A stretch of 64,000 nucleotides of DNA from the NCBI GenBank assembly GCA_016783965.1, contig JADHVO010000005.1:1-64000 (forward strand). Reading direction: 5' to 3'. This DNA comes from Alphaproteobacteria bacterium. Lineage in GTDB: Bacteria > Pseudomonadota > Alphaproteobacteria > Micropepsales > Micropepsaceae. Under the pieces are notes generated by a model, which was not told where the DNA came from, made no database searches, and saw only the letters and a list, made by a program, of their open reading frames with translations. The stretch's first letter is position 1, and the number at the start of each line of letters is the position of its first letter. Positions 42,915 through 52,210 of the stretch are shown here, piece by piece. The position numbers and the translations under genes were made by a program.

Positions 42915-43388
42915 ATGAAAACCTACTCGGCCAAGCCGTCCGAGATCGAGAAGAAGTGGATCCTGATCGACGCCGAGGGTCTCGTCGTCGGTCGGCTTGC
43001 CTCGATCATCGCGCTGCGTCTTCGCGGCAAGCACAAGACCACCTTCACCCCGCACATGGATTGTGGCGACAACGTCGTCGTGATCAACGCGGCGAAGGTC
43101 GTCCTGACGGGCAACAAGCTCAAGGACAAGACCTACCACTACCACACCGGTTACATCGGCGGGATCAAGGACCGCACTGCGGGCCAGATCATGCGCGGCA
43201 AGTTCCCGGAGCGCATCCTGCACAAGGCGGTCGAGCGCATGCTGCCGCGCGGTCCCCTGGGCCGCCGCCAGCTCGCGAACCTGCGCGTCTTCCCGGGTGC
43301 CGAGCACGATCACGCGGCACAGCAGCCTGTGCCGGTCGATATCGCGAAGCTGAATCCCAAGAACACCAACTTCAAGAAGGCGAGCTAA
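42915..43388 (+). CDS. rplM: 50S ribosomal protein L13
   Basis: The 157-residue protein starts [20 protein letters not shown] and has the L13 motif [13 protein letters not shown], then [22 protein letters not shown] with the ribosome-binding basic residues. It belongs to the large subunit. rpsI follows 3 bases later, the conserved L13-S9 pair. An ATG frame starting 63 bases upstream is open but departs from the family length. Confidence 0.98.
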   Translation: MKTYSAKPSEIEKKWILIDAEGLVVGRLASIIALRLRGKHKTTFTPHMDCGDNVVVINAAKVVLTGNKLKDKTYHYHTGYIGGIKDRTAGQIMRGKFPERILHKAVERMLPRGPLGRRQLANLRVFPGAEHDHAAQQPVPVDIAKLNPKNTNFKKAS

Positions 43389-43391
43389 CCG

Positions 43392-43886
43392 ATGGCTGAG
43401 GATGTGAAGAGCTTCGGCGAACTCAAGTCGACGCTGATCAAGGCCAAGCCGGCAGCGACCGCGGAAGCGGGCGAGGCGCCGAAGTCCAACCGCGACTCCA
43501 AGGGCCGCGCCTACGCCACGGGCCGCCGCAAGGACGCGGTGGCGCGCGTGTGGATCAAGCCGGGCCGCGGCAACATCACGGTGAACGGCCGAGACGAGAA
43601 GGTGTACTTCGCCCGTCCCGTGCTGCGCATGATCATTCGCCAGCCGCTGATCGCGGCGAACCGTGACAACCAGTTCGACGTCATCATCACGGTGGCGGGC
43701 GGTGGTCTGTCGGGCCAGGCGGGCGCGGTGCGTCACGGCATCTCGCGAGCGCTGGTGGCCTATGAGCCGGCGCTGCGCGCGGCACTGAAGCCGGGCGGCT
43801 TCCTGACCCGCGACCCGCGCGCGGTCGAGCGCAAGAAGTACGGCCGTCCTAAGGCGCGGCGCAGCTTCCAGTTTTCGAAGCGCTAA
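43392..43886 (+). CDS. rpsI: 30S ribosomal protein S9
   Basis: The 164-residue protein ends with the invariant [17 protein letters not shown] tail that reaches the decoding centre, and has [13 protein letters not shown] near the start. The N-terminal extension of about 35 residues ([13 protein letters not shown]) is common in alphaproteobacteria. It is co-transcribed with rplM. Confidence 0.98.
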   Translation: MAEDVKSFGELKSTLIKAKPAATAEAGEAPKSNRDSKGRAYATGRRKDAVARVWIKPGRGNITVNGRDEKVYFARPVLRMIIRQPLIAANRDNQFDVIITVAGGGLSGQAGAVRHGISRALVAYEPALRAALKPGGFLTRDPRAVERKKYGRPKARRSFQFSKR

Positions 43887-43908
43887 GCCGGATTTTCCCT
43901 TCAGAGAT

Positions 43909-43934
43909 GGCGGCTCATGGCGACATGGGCCGCC
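43909..43934 (+). terminator. Hairpin terminator after rpsI
   Basis: GGCGGCTCATG pairs with CATGGGCCGCC across a four-base loop (one G-U pair), 22 bases after the rpsI stop, and GCTTTGTT follows. It probably ends the ribosomal transcript and may also work on the convergent side. Confidence 0.65.
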
Positions 43935-44009
43935 GCTTTGTTCTCAGCGTGTCATTCGAGCATGGAGGCCGGTGGGATGGGCGCGACGTTCCACCTGTAG
44001 GCCGCGCCA

Positions 44010-44528
44010 CTATCTGGCCTTATCCTGCGCCTGTTTCAGCATCTCGGTCAGGTCGCGCACCGTGGTGGTGAGTTCCAGCACTTCTTTCTCGCGCAAGGCA
44101 TCGACCTTCTGGTGCAGGAGTTCGATCTCGAGCTCGGCCTTGATGTTGATGTCATAATCGTGCTGCGCCGCCTTGCGGTCGATGTCCTGCTGGCGGTTCT
44201 GGCTCATCATGATGAAAGGTGCGGCGTAGGCCGCCTGGAACGAAAGGGCCAGGTTCAGCAGGATGAAGGGATACGGGTCCCAGTGCTCGATATAGGCGGT
44301 GACGTTGGCGATCACCCACAAGAGCAGGATCACGGACTGAATGATGATGAAGCCCCAGGAGCCCATGTTGGACGCGACGGCGTCGGCGACCCGCTGGCCC
44401 ATGGTCAGGCGACTGGGATCGGAGGCGGGATGCAGGGTGCCTTGGCTGCGGTGCCGTCGTCGCAATCCACGCAACTGGTTCAGTAGGTGCTCTTCGGCCT
44501 CGATCAGTTCGTAACGCAGGTTGCTCAT
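44010..44528 (-). CDS. DUF1003 membrane protein
   Basis: The 172-residue protein has the DUF1003 pattern: a charged N-terminus, GQRVADAVASNMGSWGFIIIQSVILLLWV with one helix, a second helix after WDPYPFILLNLALSFQAAYAAPFIMMSQNRQ, and a C-terminal coiled coil with LEIELLHQKVDALRE. Two helices around 58-80 and 88-112. Function is not established. Confidence 0.9.
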   Translation of the reverse strand: MSNLRYELIEAEEHLLNQLRGLRRRHRSQGTLHPASDPSRLTMGQRVADAVASNMGSWGFIIIQSVILLLWVIANVTAYIEHWDPYPFILLNLALSFQAAYAAPFIMMSQNRQQDIDRKAAQHDYDINIKAELEIELLHQKVDALREKEVLELTTTVRDLTEMLKQAQDKAR

Positions 44529-44563
44529 GGCAGGCTCCAGACACGTACAAATGGAAAATCCCC

Positions 44564-44580
44564 GGCCGCTTGTGGCGGCC
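44564..44580 (-). terminator. Probable terminator downstream of the DUF805 gene
   Basis: Read on the minus strand, GGCCGC pairs with GCGGCC over a five-base loop and is followed by GGGGATTTT. It lies 34 bases after the DUF805 stop and before the DUF1003 start. The stem is only six pairs and the T-run is short. Confidence 0.45.
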
Positions 44581-44613
44581 AGGGCTCTTTTTCAAAAAGG
44601 AAGTGGCGTCGGT

Positions 44614-44970
44614 CTAAGCGGCGCCCTTCGGATCCGGGCCGTAAGTGTTCGGTCCCTTGGTGCCTTCCAGCACGAACCAATAGAGGAGCAGGAACCAGCC
44701 GATGCCGGTCAGTGCGATCAGCAGCCACCATCCGCTGTGGTTGCCGTCATGCAGTCTCCGAACCGACACGCCGAGGCTGGGAAGGAGGAGTGCAAGCGTC
44801 AGAAGACTGCTGAGAAGCGGAAGCTTAATCATGCTGGCGATCACGCTCACGATGACAGCTATGATTATGTAAACGAGCGTGTACCACCAGTATTCCGCGC
44901 GGCGGGCGCGGCCGTTGAAATCGAAATAGTGTGACGTTACGACTTTCATGAACCAGTTGATGGGTTCCAT
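44614..44970 (-). CDS. DUF805 membrane protein
   Basis: The 118-residue protein shows the DUF805 signature: FDFNGRARRAEYWWYTL at the start, a hydrophobic core with helices near 28-50 and 52-66, VRRLHDGNHSGWWLLI and WFVLEGTKGPNTYGPDP at the end. Members are inner-membrane proteins of unknown function, some near phage or stress genes. Confidence 0.93.
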   Translation of the reverse strand: MEPINWFMKVVTSHYFDFNGRARRAEYWWYTLVYIIIAVIVSVIASMIKLPLLSSLLTLALLLPSLGVSVRRLHDGNHSGWWLLIALTGIGWFLLLYWFVLEGTKGPNTYGPDPKGAA

Positions 44971-45192
44971 TTTCTTCTCCCATGGTCACGGCGACGCCGG
45001 ACCCAAGCCCGAATGGCGCGGAAGGATTTGGATTGACCCATCGGCAGGCATGTGTGCCTTGCAATGGTGCCGGCGCCCGCACCCCCCCGCTCAAAGGTGT
45101 ATACCCACGGACTCGCCAGTAATTGCGAGCTAAAAACCGGTTAAACCCGGTGTCAAGGAAACAAGGCCGCCATTTCGGTGGGTGATGTGATC

Positions 45193-46143
45193 ATGGGTAC
45201 GAAAATCTTCGTTGACGGCGCCGCCGGGACCACCGGCCTGGAAATCCGCGAGCGCCTGGCCGGTCGCCACGAGTTTGCCGTCACGCAACTGTCGGACTCC
45301 GATCGCAAGGATGTTCGCGCCCGCAAAAAGGCGCTGAACGAGGCCGACATCGTCATTTTGTGCCTGCCGGACGACGCTGCGCGAGAATCGGTGTCGCTGA
45401 TTGAAAATGCGGCAGTGCGGGTCATCGATGCCTCGACCGCGCATCGTGTGGCGGAGGGCTGGGTGTTCGGCTTTCCCGAGTTCGAACCCGGGAACTATGA
45501 GGCGATCGCAGGCGCCAGGCGGGTGACCAACCCCGGATGTTGGTCGACCGGGTTCCTTGCGCTGGTCCGTCCGCTGGTGCGGGCGGGATTGATTCCGGCA
45601 GAAACACCCCTCAATGCGCACGGCGTGTCCGGCTATTCCGGCGGCGGCAAGACGATGATCGAGGAGTTCGAGAAGAAGGATTCTCCGGCCTATGTGGAGA
45701 CGGTGGCCCGCGCTTACGCCATGCAGCTCGGCCACAAGCATGTCGCCGAGATGACAGCGCGCGCGGGTCTCCAGCACCCGCCTGTGTTTATGCCGAGTGT
45801 TGGACGCTATTACCGCGGCATGATCGTGGAGGTGGGGCTGAACCTGTGGGCGCTCAAGGGTTCGCCGGCCGCGGTGGATCTCCATGCCGCGCTGACAGAT
45901 ACCTACAAGGGGCGCCCGTTCGTGGAGGTCGCGAGTCCGCCGGAGGCCGCAGGGGTAAAGACGCTGGATGCCGAAATGCTGAAGAACACGAACAAGATGA
46001 AGCTGTACGTGTTCAGCAACGAAAAAACGAAGCAGGTCCGGCTCACCGCCGTGCTCGACAATCTGGGCAAGGGTGCATCGGGCGCCGCGGTCCAGAGCCT
46101 GAACATCATGGCCGGCCTGTCTGAAACGGCAGGACTGGTGTGA
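45193..46143 (+). CDS. argC: N-acetyl-gamma-glutamyl-phosphate reductase, type 2
   Basis: The 316-residue protein has an N-terminal NADP-binding region (IFVDGAAGTTGLEIRERL, 5-22) and the catalytic Cys in TNPGCWSTG (C116). HGVSGYSGGGKTMIEE is the family's second signature. It makes N-acetylglutamate semialdehyde in arginine synthesis. The shorter length marks the type 2 form usual in alphaproteobacteria. An upstream GTG 15 bases earlier is possible. The stop overlaps the next GTG. Confidence 0.95.
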   Translation: MGTKIFVDGAAGTTGLEIRERLAGRHEFAVTQLSDSDRKDVRARKKALNEADIVILCLPDDAARESVSLIENAAVRVIDASTAHRVAEGWVFGFPEFEPGNYEAIAGARRVTNPGCWSTGFLALVRPLVRAGLIPAETPLNAHGVSGYSGGGKTMIEEFEKKDSPAYVETVARAYAMQLGHKHVAEMTARAGLQHPPVFMPSVGRYYRGMIVEVGLNLWALKGSPAAVDLHAALTDTYKGRPFVEVASPPEAAGVKTLDAEMLKNTNKMKLYVFSNEKTKQVRLTAVLDNLGKGASGAAVQSLNIMAGLSETAGLV

Positions 46144-46862
46144 CCGCGTCGATCGCGGACGTGTTGGCGCGCGTGGGCGTGACAACCGACACGCTCAGCG
46201 CCGTGGAGCGAGCGGAGCTGGACGACGCCGGTTATGTTATGCTGCGCGGTGTGTTTGACCCGGCACTTTGCGCAACGCTGATCGAGGCGTTCGAGCGCCG
46301 CTATGTGCCGAGCCATCTTTCGCAGCCGCCACGCGGTCATGACAGCCGGCATGCGATGCTGAATGACGAGCCGTCGGCCTGCCGGGCCTGTCTGTCGCCC
46401 CGACTATTGGCCGGCGTCTATCATCTGCTACGTCGCCGCTTTTTCCTGCACGATGTGCAGGGCCGAGATCCGGTGCCTGGCGGCGGCGGCCAGCCCATGC
46501 ATCGCGACTGGGTAGAGCCCGGCCCCGCACCGACGGTGATCGCGCTGGCGTTCCTGGATCCGTTCGGTCCGGCGAACGGCGCGCCGCGCGTCTTGCCGGG
46601 CTCGCACAGGTCCGGCAGCAGCCTGGATATGGGCAAGCGTTCGCCGTACGCAGATGAAGTTGTCTTCTCGGGCACCGCCGGCGATGTGCTTGTGATGAAC
46701 GGCGACCTTGCGCACTCCGGCACGCGCAACACATCGGGCGGAACGCGCCGCAATCTCCAGATCAATTTCCTGGCGTTCGAGCACCACGACCTGCGGATCC
46801 GGGACCGCGATCTTTCCGCCTACTCGCCGGACGAGCGGTATCTGATGGGAGATGCGGCGTGA
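46140..46862 (+). CDS. Phytanoyl-CoA dioxygenase-like (PhyH) protein
   Basis: The 240-residue protein is read from GTG in a GTGA overlap with argC. Iron ligands are H121 and D123 (MHRDW) and H192 (LAHSGTR). R203, R204 or R208 could hold 2-oxoglutarate. GAPRVLPGSHR is the family's loop segment. The substrate is unknown. It is coupled by overlap to a PaiB-like gene downstream, so the three genes form one unit. Confidence 0.88.
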   Translation: MTASIADVLARVGVTTDTLSAVERAELDDAGYVMLRGVFDPALCATLIEAFERRYVPSHLSQPPRGHDSRHAMLNDEPSACRACLSPRLLAGVYHLLRRRFFLHDVQGRDPVPGGGGQPMHRDWVEPGPAPTVIALAFLDPFGPANGAPRVLPGSHRSGSSLDMGKRSPYADEVVFSGTAGDVLVMNGDLAHSGTRNTSGGTRRNLQINFLAFEHHDLRIRDRDLSAYSPDERYLMGDAA

Positions 46863-47482
46863 GCATGTATCGCCCCCCGGCCTTTGCATCGGACGATCGC
46901 GCTGCGATCCATGCGGTCATCCGCCAGCGCGTGTTCGGGACGCTGGCGGCTGTAGTCGACGGCACTGTTGCGTTTGCCTATGCGCCGGTCGTGCTCGACG
47001 CAGCAAGAAATGCCGTGCGTTTCCATCTCGCTCGGGCCAATCCGCTGGCGGCGCTGGCGGACGGAACGGAGCTGACGCTGTCGTTCGTCGGCCCCGACGC
47101 CTATGTCTCGCCTGACTGGTACGAGACCAGGGGCCGCGTGCCGACCTGGAATTACGTGGCGGTTGAGGGCCGGGGACGTGCCCGGCGTCTGGAAGGCACG
47201 GCTCTGCGCCAGCTGCTGGTCGACGTGTCGGCGGCGGAAGAAACGAAGCTGCTGCCCAAGGCCCCCTGGACCATCGACAAGGTGCCGGCGGACAAATTGG
47301 CCGGGCTGCTCAACGCCATCGTCGGGTTCGAGGTCACGTTCGAAACGCTGGAAGGCAAGTTCAAGCTCTCGCAAAATGTTCCCGCTGGCGACGTTGCCCG
47401 CGTGATCGACGGCCTGGTGGCGCGCGGTGATCCGGCGAGCATGGCTGTGGCCCACGCCATGCGGCCCGCTAGGTTGCCTTGA
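46859..47482 (+). CDS. PaiB-like FMN-binding protein
   Basis: The 207-residue protein starts at GTG in an overlap with the dioxygenase gene; an ATG two codons on is also possible. MYRPPAFASDD, YVSPDWYET, VPTWNYVAV and KFKLSQN are signatures of the PaiB split-barrel FMN-binding family, sometimes annotated as negative regulators of sporulation and protease genes in bacilli. No HTH motif is visible, so a redox or flavin role is more likely here. It ends 14 bases inside the end of the convergent phaC. Confidence 0.87.
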   Translation: MSMYRPPAFASDDRAAIHAVIRQRVFGTLAAVVDGTVAFAYAPVVLDAARNAVRFHLARANPLAALADGTELTLSFVGPDAYVSPDWYETRGRVPTWNYVAVEGRGRARRLEGTALRQLLVDVSAAEETKLLPKAPWTIDKVPADKLAGLLNAIVGFEVTFETLEGKFKLSQNVPAGDVARVIDGLVARGDPASMAVAHAMRPARLP

Positions 47483-49328
47483 TCTTCACATAGGCGCCGG
47501 GCGCGTCGCCGAGCGTCTTGAGCTTGCCGTCGCCGGGCCTGCGCGCAGCGATTTTCTTGCCGCTTTGCCTGGACAGCCAGGCGTCCCAATCCGGCCACCA
47601 TGAGCCGGGATGCTCGATGGCGCCGGCGACCCAGTCTTCCACCTTCTTCGGATAAGGCTTGAGGTCGCCGTCGTACTTCTCGTTGGTCCAGTACTGGTAC
47701 TTCTTCGCGACCGGTGCGTTGATCACGCCCGCAATGTGGCCCGAGCCGGCGAGGATGAAACGGATGGGCCCCCTGAACAGCCTGGTCGTCTTGAAGATCG
47801 AACGATACGGCGCGATGTGGTCTTCTTTCGCCGATTGAAGGTAGATCGGCACCGTCACCTTGGTCAGGTCGATCTTCTTGCCGCCCAGCACCATCCTTCC
47901 GCGCGCGAGGTTGTTGTCCTTGTAGCATTCGCGCAGATAGAACAGGTGCGTCGCTTCCGGCATCCGCGTGGTGTCGGAGTTCCAGTAGAGCAGGTCGAAC
48001 GGCAGCGGCTGCTTGCCGAGCATGTAGTTGTTGATCACGAACGACCAGATCAGATCGTTGGCGCGCAGCATGTTGAAGGTCGTCGCCATTTTGGAGCCTT
48101 CGAGCACGCCGCCCGCGTTCTCCATTTGCTGCTTCATCGAATCGAGCTGGGCCTCGTCGACGAAGACGGTGAGATCGCCGGCTTCGGAGAAATCCGCCTG
48201 CGCTGCCCAGAAAGTGGCGGAGTTCACGCGATGGTCGTCGGTGGCCGCCATGTAGCCGAGGGTCGCGGTCAGCAGCGTTCCGCCGATGCAGTAACCGACG
48301 ACGTTCGGATCCTTCACGCCGGTCGCCTGCTCGACGGCGTCCAGCGCGGCAAAGATGCCCTCGCGCATGTAGTCTTCGAAGGTCTTCTTGGCGAGGCGGC
48401 GATCGGGGTTCACCCACGACGCGACGAATACCGTATAGCCCTGCGCCACCAGCCATTTGATGAACGAGTTCTCGGGACGCAGATCCATGATGTAGAACTT
48501 GTTGATCCAGGGCGGGAAGATCAGCAACGGGCGTTCGTACACCTCTTCTGTGCTGGGCGTGAATTGCAGGAGTTCCAGCAGCTCGTTGCGGAAGATCACC
48601 TTGCCGGGCGTGGTCGCGATGTTCTCGCCGATCCGGAACGCGTCGGCCGACTGGCGGATCGAGAGCTGGCCTTTGCCACGCTCGAGGTCGTCCAGCAGGT
48701 TGTCGAGGCCCTTAACAAGGTTGTCGCCGCTGGATTGCAGCGTGGTGCGCAGCACTTCCGGATTGGTGAGGATGAAATTGGTCGGGGCGATCGCGTCGAC
48801 GAACTGTTTTGTATAGAAGTTGACGCGCTTGCGCGTGTCGTCATCGATGCCTTCGATCCGGGCGACCGTGTCCTGCATCCAGTTTGCGGTCAGCAGATAG
48901 GTCTCCTTGATGAAGGCGAAGATCTGGTTTTCTTGCCAGTCCTTGTCCTTGAAGCGTTTGTCGCCGGGCTTGGGTATCACCACCGGGTCGGCCGGCGAAC
49001 CCATCATCCGCCGGGCTGTGGTTTCCCAGAGGCCCATGAAATCTTTCCAGAGCTGGAACTGGGCATCGATCACTGCCTGAGGATTCGCCGTCATTGCCTT
49101 CACCAGCGCCATGAACGGCGCGGCAATGTTGAGAGGATCGATGGGTTCCTTGCCTGCGGTGGTCTGGCGCTTGAGGAAATCCGTCAGCAGCTTCTGCGAC
49201 TGCTGACCGACCTTGACCATGTTCCTGGCGAACTCGGCCGGATCGGCCAGCGCGTAGCGGTTGGCGGCGTCTGCGGGATTTCCCGCGTTGCCGCCTTTGA
49301 TCCCCGATTCGTCGAGCTTCTCTTGCAT
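47469..49328 (-). CDS. phaC: Class I poly(3-hydroxyalkanoate) synthase PhaC
   Basis: The 619-residue protein is read from ATG; a GTG three codons upstream is also possible. It has the lipase-like box GYCIGG with the catalytic Cys (350 counted from the GTG) and the N-terminal domain of class I synthases. The acid and base are probably in the segments DHIAPYRS and GSGHIAG. It polymerises 3-hydroxyacyl-CoA. No phaA, phaB or phasin gene is next to it, so granule genes must be elsewhere. Confidence 0.95.
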   Translation of the reverse strand: MQEKLDESGIKGGNAGNPADAANRYALADPAEFARNMVKVGQQSQKLLTDFLKRQTTAGKEPIDPLNIAAPFMALVKAMTANPQAVIDAQFQLWKDFMGLWETTARRMMGSPADPVVIPKPGDKRFKDKDWQENQIFAFIKETYLLTANWMQDTVARIEGIDDDTRKRVNFYTKQFVDAIAPTNFILTNPEVLRTTLQSSGDNLVKGLDNLLDDLERGKGQLSIRQSADAFRIGENIATTPGKVIFRNELLELLQFTPSTEEVYERPLLIFPPWINKFYIMDLRPENSFIKWLVAQGYTVFVASWVNPDRRLAKKTFEDYMREGIFAALDAVEQATGVKDPNVVGYCIGGTLLTATLGYMAATDDHRVNSATFWAAQADFSEAGDLTVFVDEAQLDSMKQQMENAGGVLEGSKMATTFNMLRANDLIWSFVINNYMLGKQPLPFDLLYWNSDTTRMPEATHLFYLRECYKDNNLARGRMVLGGKKIDLTKVTVPIYLQSAKEDHIAPYRSIFKTTRLFRGPIRFILAGSGHIAGVINAPVAKKYQYWTNEKYDGDLKPYPKKVEDWVAGAIEHPGSWWPDWDAWLSRQSGKKIAARRPGDGKLKTLGDAPGAYVKIKAT

Positions 49329-49518
49329 TCTAATCACCGGCCCGCCTGGAAGCTGTGATACCGCGCCGTGTTACGCGGCCGCAAGCTGGCGATATCGGTG
49401 GACTAGGGCCATTTGCCACAAGTTTTCACCGCAAGGACAGGGAGTTCAGCTTGGAAGCCGAAGGTGCCGCCTGTATACCGGATTGGCTGGATTCCTACAG
49501 GACCGAGGACGTTACGGC

Positions 49519-50799
49519 ATGACCAAGAGCGTGATGCGCCTGGCCGCAGTGTTGGTGTTCGCCCTGGGCACCAGCGCCTGCTCAACCGTCGACTCCGCCA
49601 TCAGCGACGTGGTGGGCGACGATACACCGTCTTCCTCGGCGCCGACGGATGCCAATGGCTTCCCGGTTGATACTGCGCCGCCACCGGTCGCGACGTCCGA
49701 TGCGGCCGCGCCGACGACCCCCGATCTCGCATCCGTTCCCCCCAAGCCGTCGGGCGTAACCACGCCGGACGCGCAGCGCGAAGCGGCCGACTCTCTTGCG
49801 GCGGACCGCGCGCGCAACGGGTACAGCGCGGAAGCACTGCGGGGCGGCACCGAAGCCGCCGCGCCACCGCCGGGGCCGCCTGAGCCGGAGGCCGTGGCCG
49901 CCAACGCGCCGCCTCCGTCGACCACGCCATCCGCTCCGCCGTCGCAGCCGGAGACGTCTGCTCGGCCGCCTTCGACCGACTCAACGGTGCCGGGTCCGGG
50001 CGCGCCGCCCCCTGCCGATAACACCCCGCCGGCCGCTGCTCCGGCGTCCCCTCCGGTCACTTCGGCCTCGATGGCGCCGCCGCCGGGTGCCCAGCCTGCC
50101 GTGCCTGCCGTTCCGGGTGTGCCCGGCGCCATGCCGACGGTGGTCGCCGATGCAAATCTGGGCTTCAAGCCATCGACCGCACCGGCCCTGGATCCCAGCG
50201 TCTCCCAGTTCGTCGCGGCGCCGATCATCGCCCGATACCAGCAAACCGCGGCCAATGCCGGTGCAGCCACCGGGCCGATGCAGCCGTCGGTTGGGTCTGA
50301 TCCGGCGGTTGCCGCTGCTGGCCGTCCCGGTGGCCATACCCGCGCGATGGGCGGGCCGGAAGCCATGAGCGGTTCCGTCATCGCCAATTTCGATGCTCTC
50401 AACCAGACGACGCCCAGCGTCTACGCCAACGCCAGCGGTTTGCCGCCGGCAGCGGTGGTGATGTTTCCGAACGACGGCGTCGTGCTCGACACAGCAGCCC
50501 GGGCTCAGGTGCGGGCGGCCGTGACCGCGTTCCAACAACGCGGTGGCACGGGCTTCGTCAAGGTGGTGGGCCACTCGTCAAGCCGCACGGGGAACATGCC
50601 GGTGGAGAAGCACCTGATTGCGATCTTCCAGAAATCGCAGGCCCGCGCTAACGCGGTTGCCAAGGAGCTCATCCGCGAAGGCGTGCCCGCGAGCCGGGTC
50701 CTGGTGGAAGCGGTGGGCGACAGCCAACCGGTCTACTACGAATCCATGCCGCAGGGTGAAGCCGGGAACCGCCGCGCTGAAATCTTCCTCCAGAGCTGA
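49519..50799 (+). CDS. OmpA-like lipoprotein with long Pro/Ala/Ser linker
   Basis: The 426-residue protein has a lipoprotein signal (lipidated Cys at 21, ALGTSAC). A very long Pro/Ala/Ser/Thr-rich linker (about 25-300) carries it to a C-terminal OmpA-like peptidoglycan-binding domain of about 110 residues. That domain includes VVMFPNDGVVLD, VKVVGHSSSR, ARANAVAKELIREGVPASRVLVEAVGDSQP and the NRRAEIF end. It is probably an outer-membrane lipoprotein that tethers the envelope to peptidoglycan. Linker frames shadow several spurious long ORFs. Confidence 0.88.
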   Translation: MTKSVMRLAAVLVFALGTSACSTVDSAISDVVGDDTPSSSAPTDANGFPVDTAPPPVATSDAAAPTTPDLASVPPKPSGVTTPDAQREAADSLAADRARNGYSAEALRGGTEAAAPPPGPPEPEAVAANAPPPSTTPSAPPSQPETSARPPSTDSTVPGPGAPPPADNTPPAAAPASPPVTSASMAPPPGAQPAVPAVPGVPGAMPTVVADANLGFKPSTAPALDPSVSQFVAAPIIARYQQTAANAGAATGPMQPSVGSDPAVAAAGRPGGHTRAMGGPEAMSGSVIANFDALNQTTPSVYANASGLPPAAVVMFPNDGVVLDTAARAQVRAAVTAFQQRGGTGFVKVVGHSSSRTGNMPVEKHLIAIFQKSQARANAVAKELIREGVPASRVLVEAVGDSQPVYYESMPQGEAGNRRAEIFLQS

Positions 50800-50995
50800 T
50801 CTTCTCGGCTCGCGGGCGCTGATGCTGACCGGTCTGATCGGCGCGGAACGCGCAGCCTGCGCTCGTGCCGCCACGGCGAATAGCGGCTTTGCACGGATGA
50901 AGAGTGCGGCCTAACCCCATTGACGCCATAGGCTTTCGGCCCGATTCTGCGGGCGCGAAGCGGTGCTTCGATTGACAATCTATGGTTCCGGACCC

Positions 50996-52210
50996 ATGCA
51001 GACCGACTTCTACCGCATCAAGCGGCTGCCGCCCTATGTCATCGAGGAAGTGAACATCCTGAAGGCCAAGGCGCGGGCGGCTGGCGAGGACATCATCGAC
51101 TTCTCGATGGGCAACCCGGACATGCCCACGCCCAAGCACATCGTCGACAAGCTGATCGAGACGGCGCGCGATCCGCGCTCCAACCGCTATTCGGCCAGCC
51201 GCGGCATCAAGGGCCTGCGTAAGGCTTACAGCGCGTTCTACCAGCGCCGGTTCGGGGTGAAGGTCGATCCGGACAGCGAGGTGATCGCGAATATCGGCTC
51301 CAAGGAAGGCTTCGCGAACCTGGCGCAGGCGATCACTGCGCCTGGCGACGTGGTGTTGGTGCCGAATCCCGCGTACCCGATCCACGCCTTCGGCTTCATC
51401 CTTGCGGGCGCTGCGATCCGGCACGTGCCGGCGCGTACGCCGGAGGAGTACCTGGCCAATCTGTCGCGCGCCGTGAAGCATTCGGTGCCGCCGCCGCTGG
51501 CGCTGGTGGTCAACTATCCGTCCAATCCGACGGCGCAGGTGGTGGAGCTCGACTTCTACAAGGAGATCGTCGCGTTCGCGAAGAAGCACGAGATCTGGGT
51601 GCTCAGTGATCTCGCCTATGCCGACATCTATTTCGACGATGCCAACCCGCCGCCGTCGATCCTGCAAATCGACGGCGCTAAGGACATCGCGGTGGAATTC
51701 CAGTCGCTGTCCAAGACCTATGCGATGCCGGGCTGGCGCATGGGCTTCGCGGTCGGCAACAGGCACCTGATCCACGCCCTCGGCCGCATCAAGTCGTATC
51801 TCGACTATGGCGCTTACACACCGATTCAGGTCGCGGCAGCGGCGGCGCTGAACGGGCCGCAGGACTGCGCCGACGAAATCCGCGCCACCTACAAGTCGCG
51901 CCGCGACGTGCTTGTGGAGAGCATGAAGCGGGCAGGGTGGGACATTCCCGCGCCGCCAGCCTCGATGTTCGCCTGGGCGCCGGTGCCGGAGAGCTATCGC
52001 GAAAAGGGCTCGATGGAGTTCGCAAAACAGTTGCTGATCCACGCCAAGGTTGCGGTCCTGCCGGGCACGGGCTTCGGCGAGTATGGCGAAGGATACGTGC
52101 GGGTGGCGCTGGTTGAAAACGAACATCGCATCCGCCAGGCGGCGCGCAACGTGAAGAAATTCCTGAACCTGCGCGTCAACGAGCCCGCCGAGCTGGAAGC
52201 GGCGAAGTGA
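50996..52210 (+). CDS. Class I/II aminotransferase, AlaC-like
   Basis: The 404-residue fold-type I PLP enzyme has the Schiff-base Lys K240 in SLSKTYAMPGWRMG and NYPSNPTAQ as the PLP phosphate/Asn segment. It resembles the glutamate-pyruvate/LL-DAP aminotransferases and stands directly upstream of hom, a frequent alphaproteobacterial order. The start MQTDFYRIKRLPPYV follows a weak ribosome site; an ATG 33 bases upstream is possible. The stop overlaps the hom GTG. Confidence 0.92.
   Translation: MQTDFYRIKRLPPYVIEEVNILKAKARAAGEDIIDFSMGNPDMPTPKHIVDKLIETARDPRSNRYSASRGIKGLRKAYSAFYQRRFGVKVDPDSEVIANIGSKEGFANLAQAITAPGDVVLVPNPAYPIHAFGFILAGAAIRHVPARTPEEYLANLSRAVKHSVPPPLALVVNYPSNPTAQVVELDFYKEIVAFAKKHEIWVLSDLAYADIYFDDANPPPSILQIDGAKDIAVEFQSLSKTYAMPGWRMGFAVGNRHLIHALGRIKSYLDYGAYTPIQVAAAAALNGPQDCADEIRATYKSRRDVLVESMKRAGWDIPAPPASMFAWAPVPESYREKGSMEFAKQLLIHAKVAVLPGTGFGEYGEGYVRVALVENEHRIRQAARNVKKFLNLRVNEPAELEAAK

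Noticed and set aside
47610..49358. 582-codon plus-strand open frame over phaC
   Set aside because: Shadow of phaC, which has the GYCIGG box and full family length.
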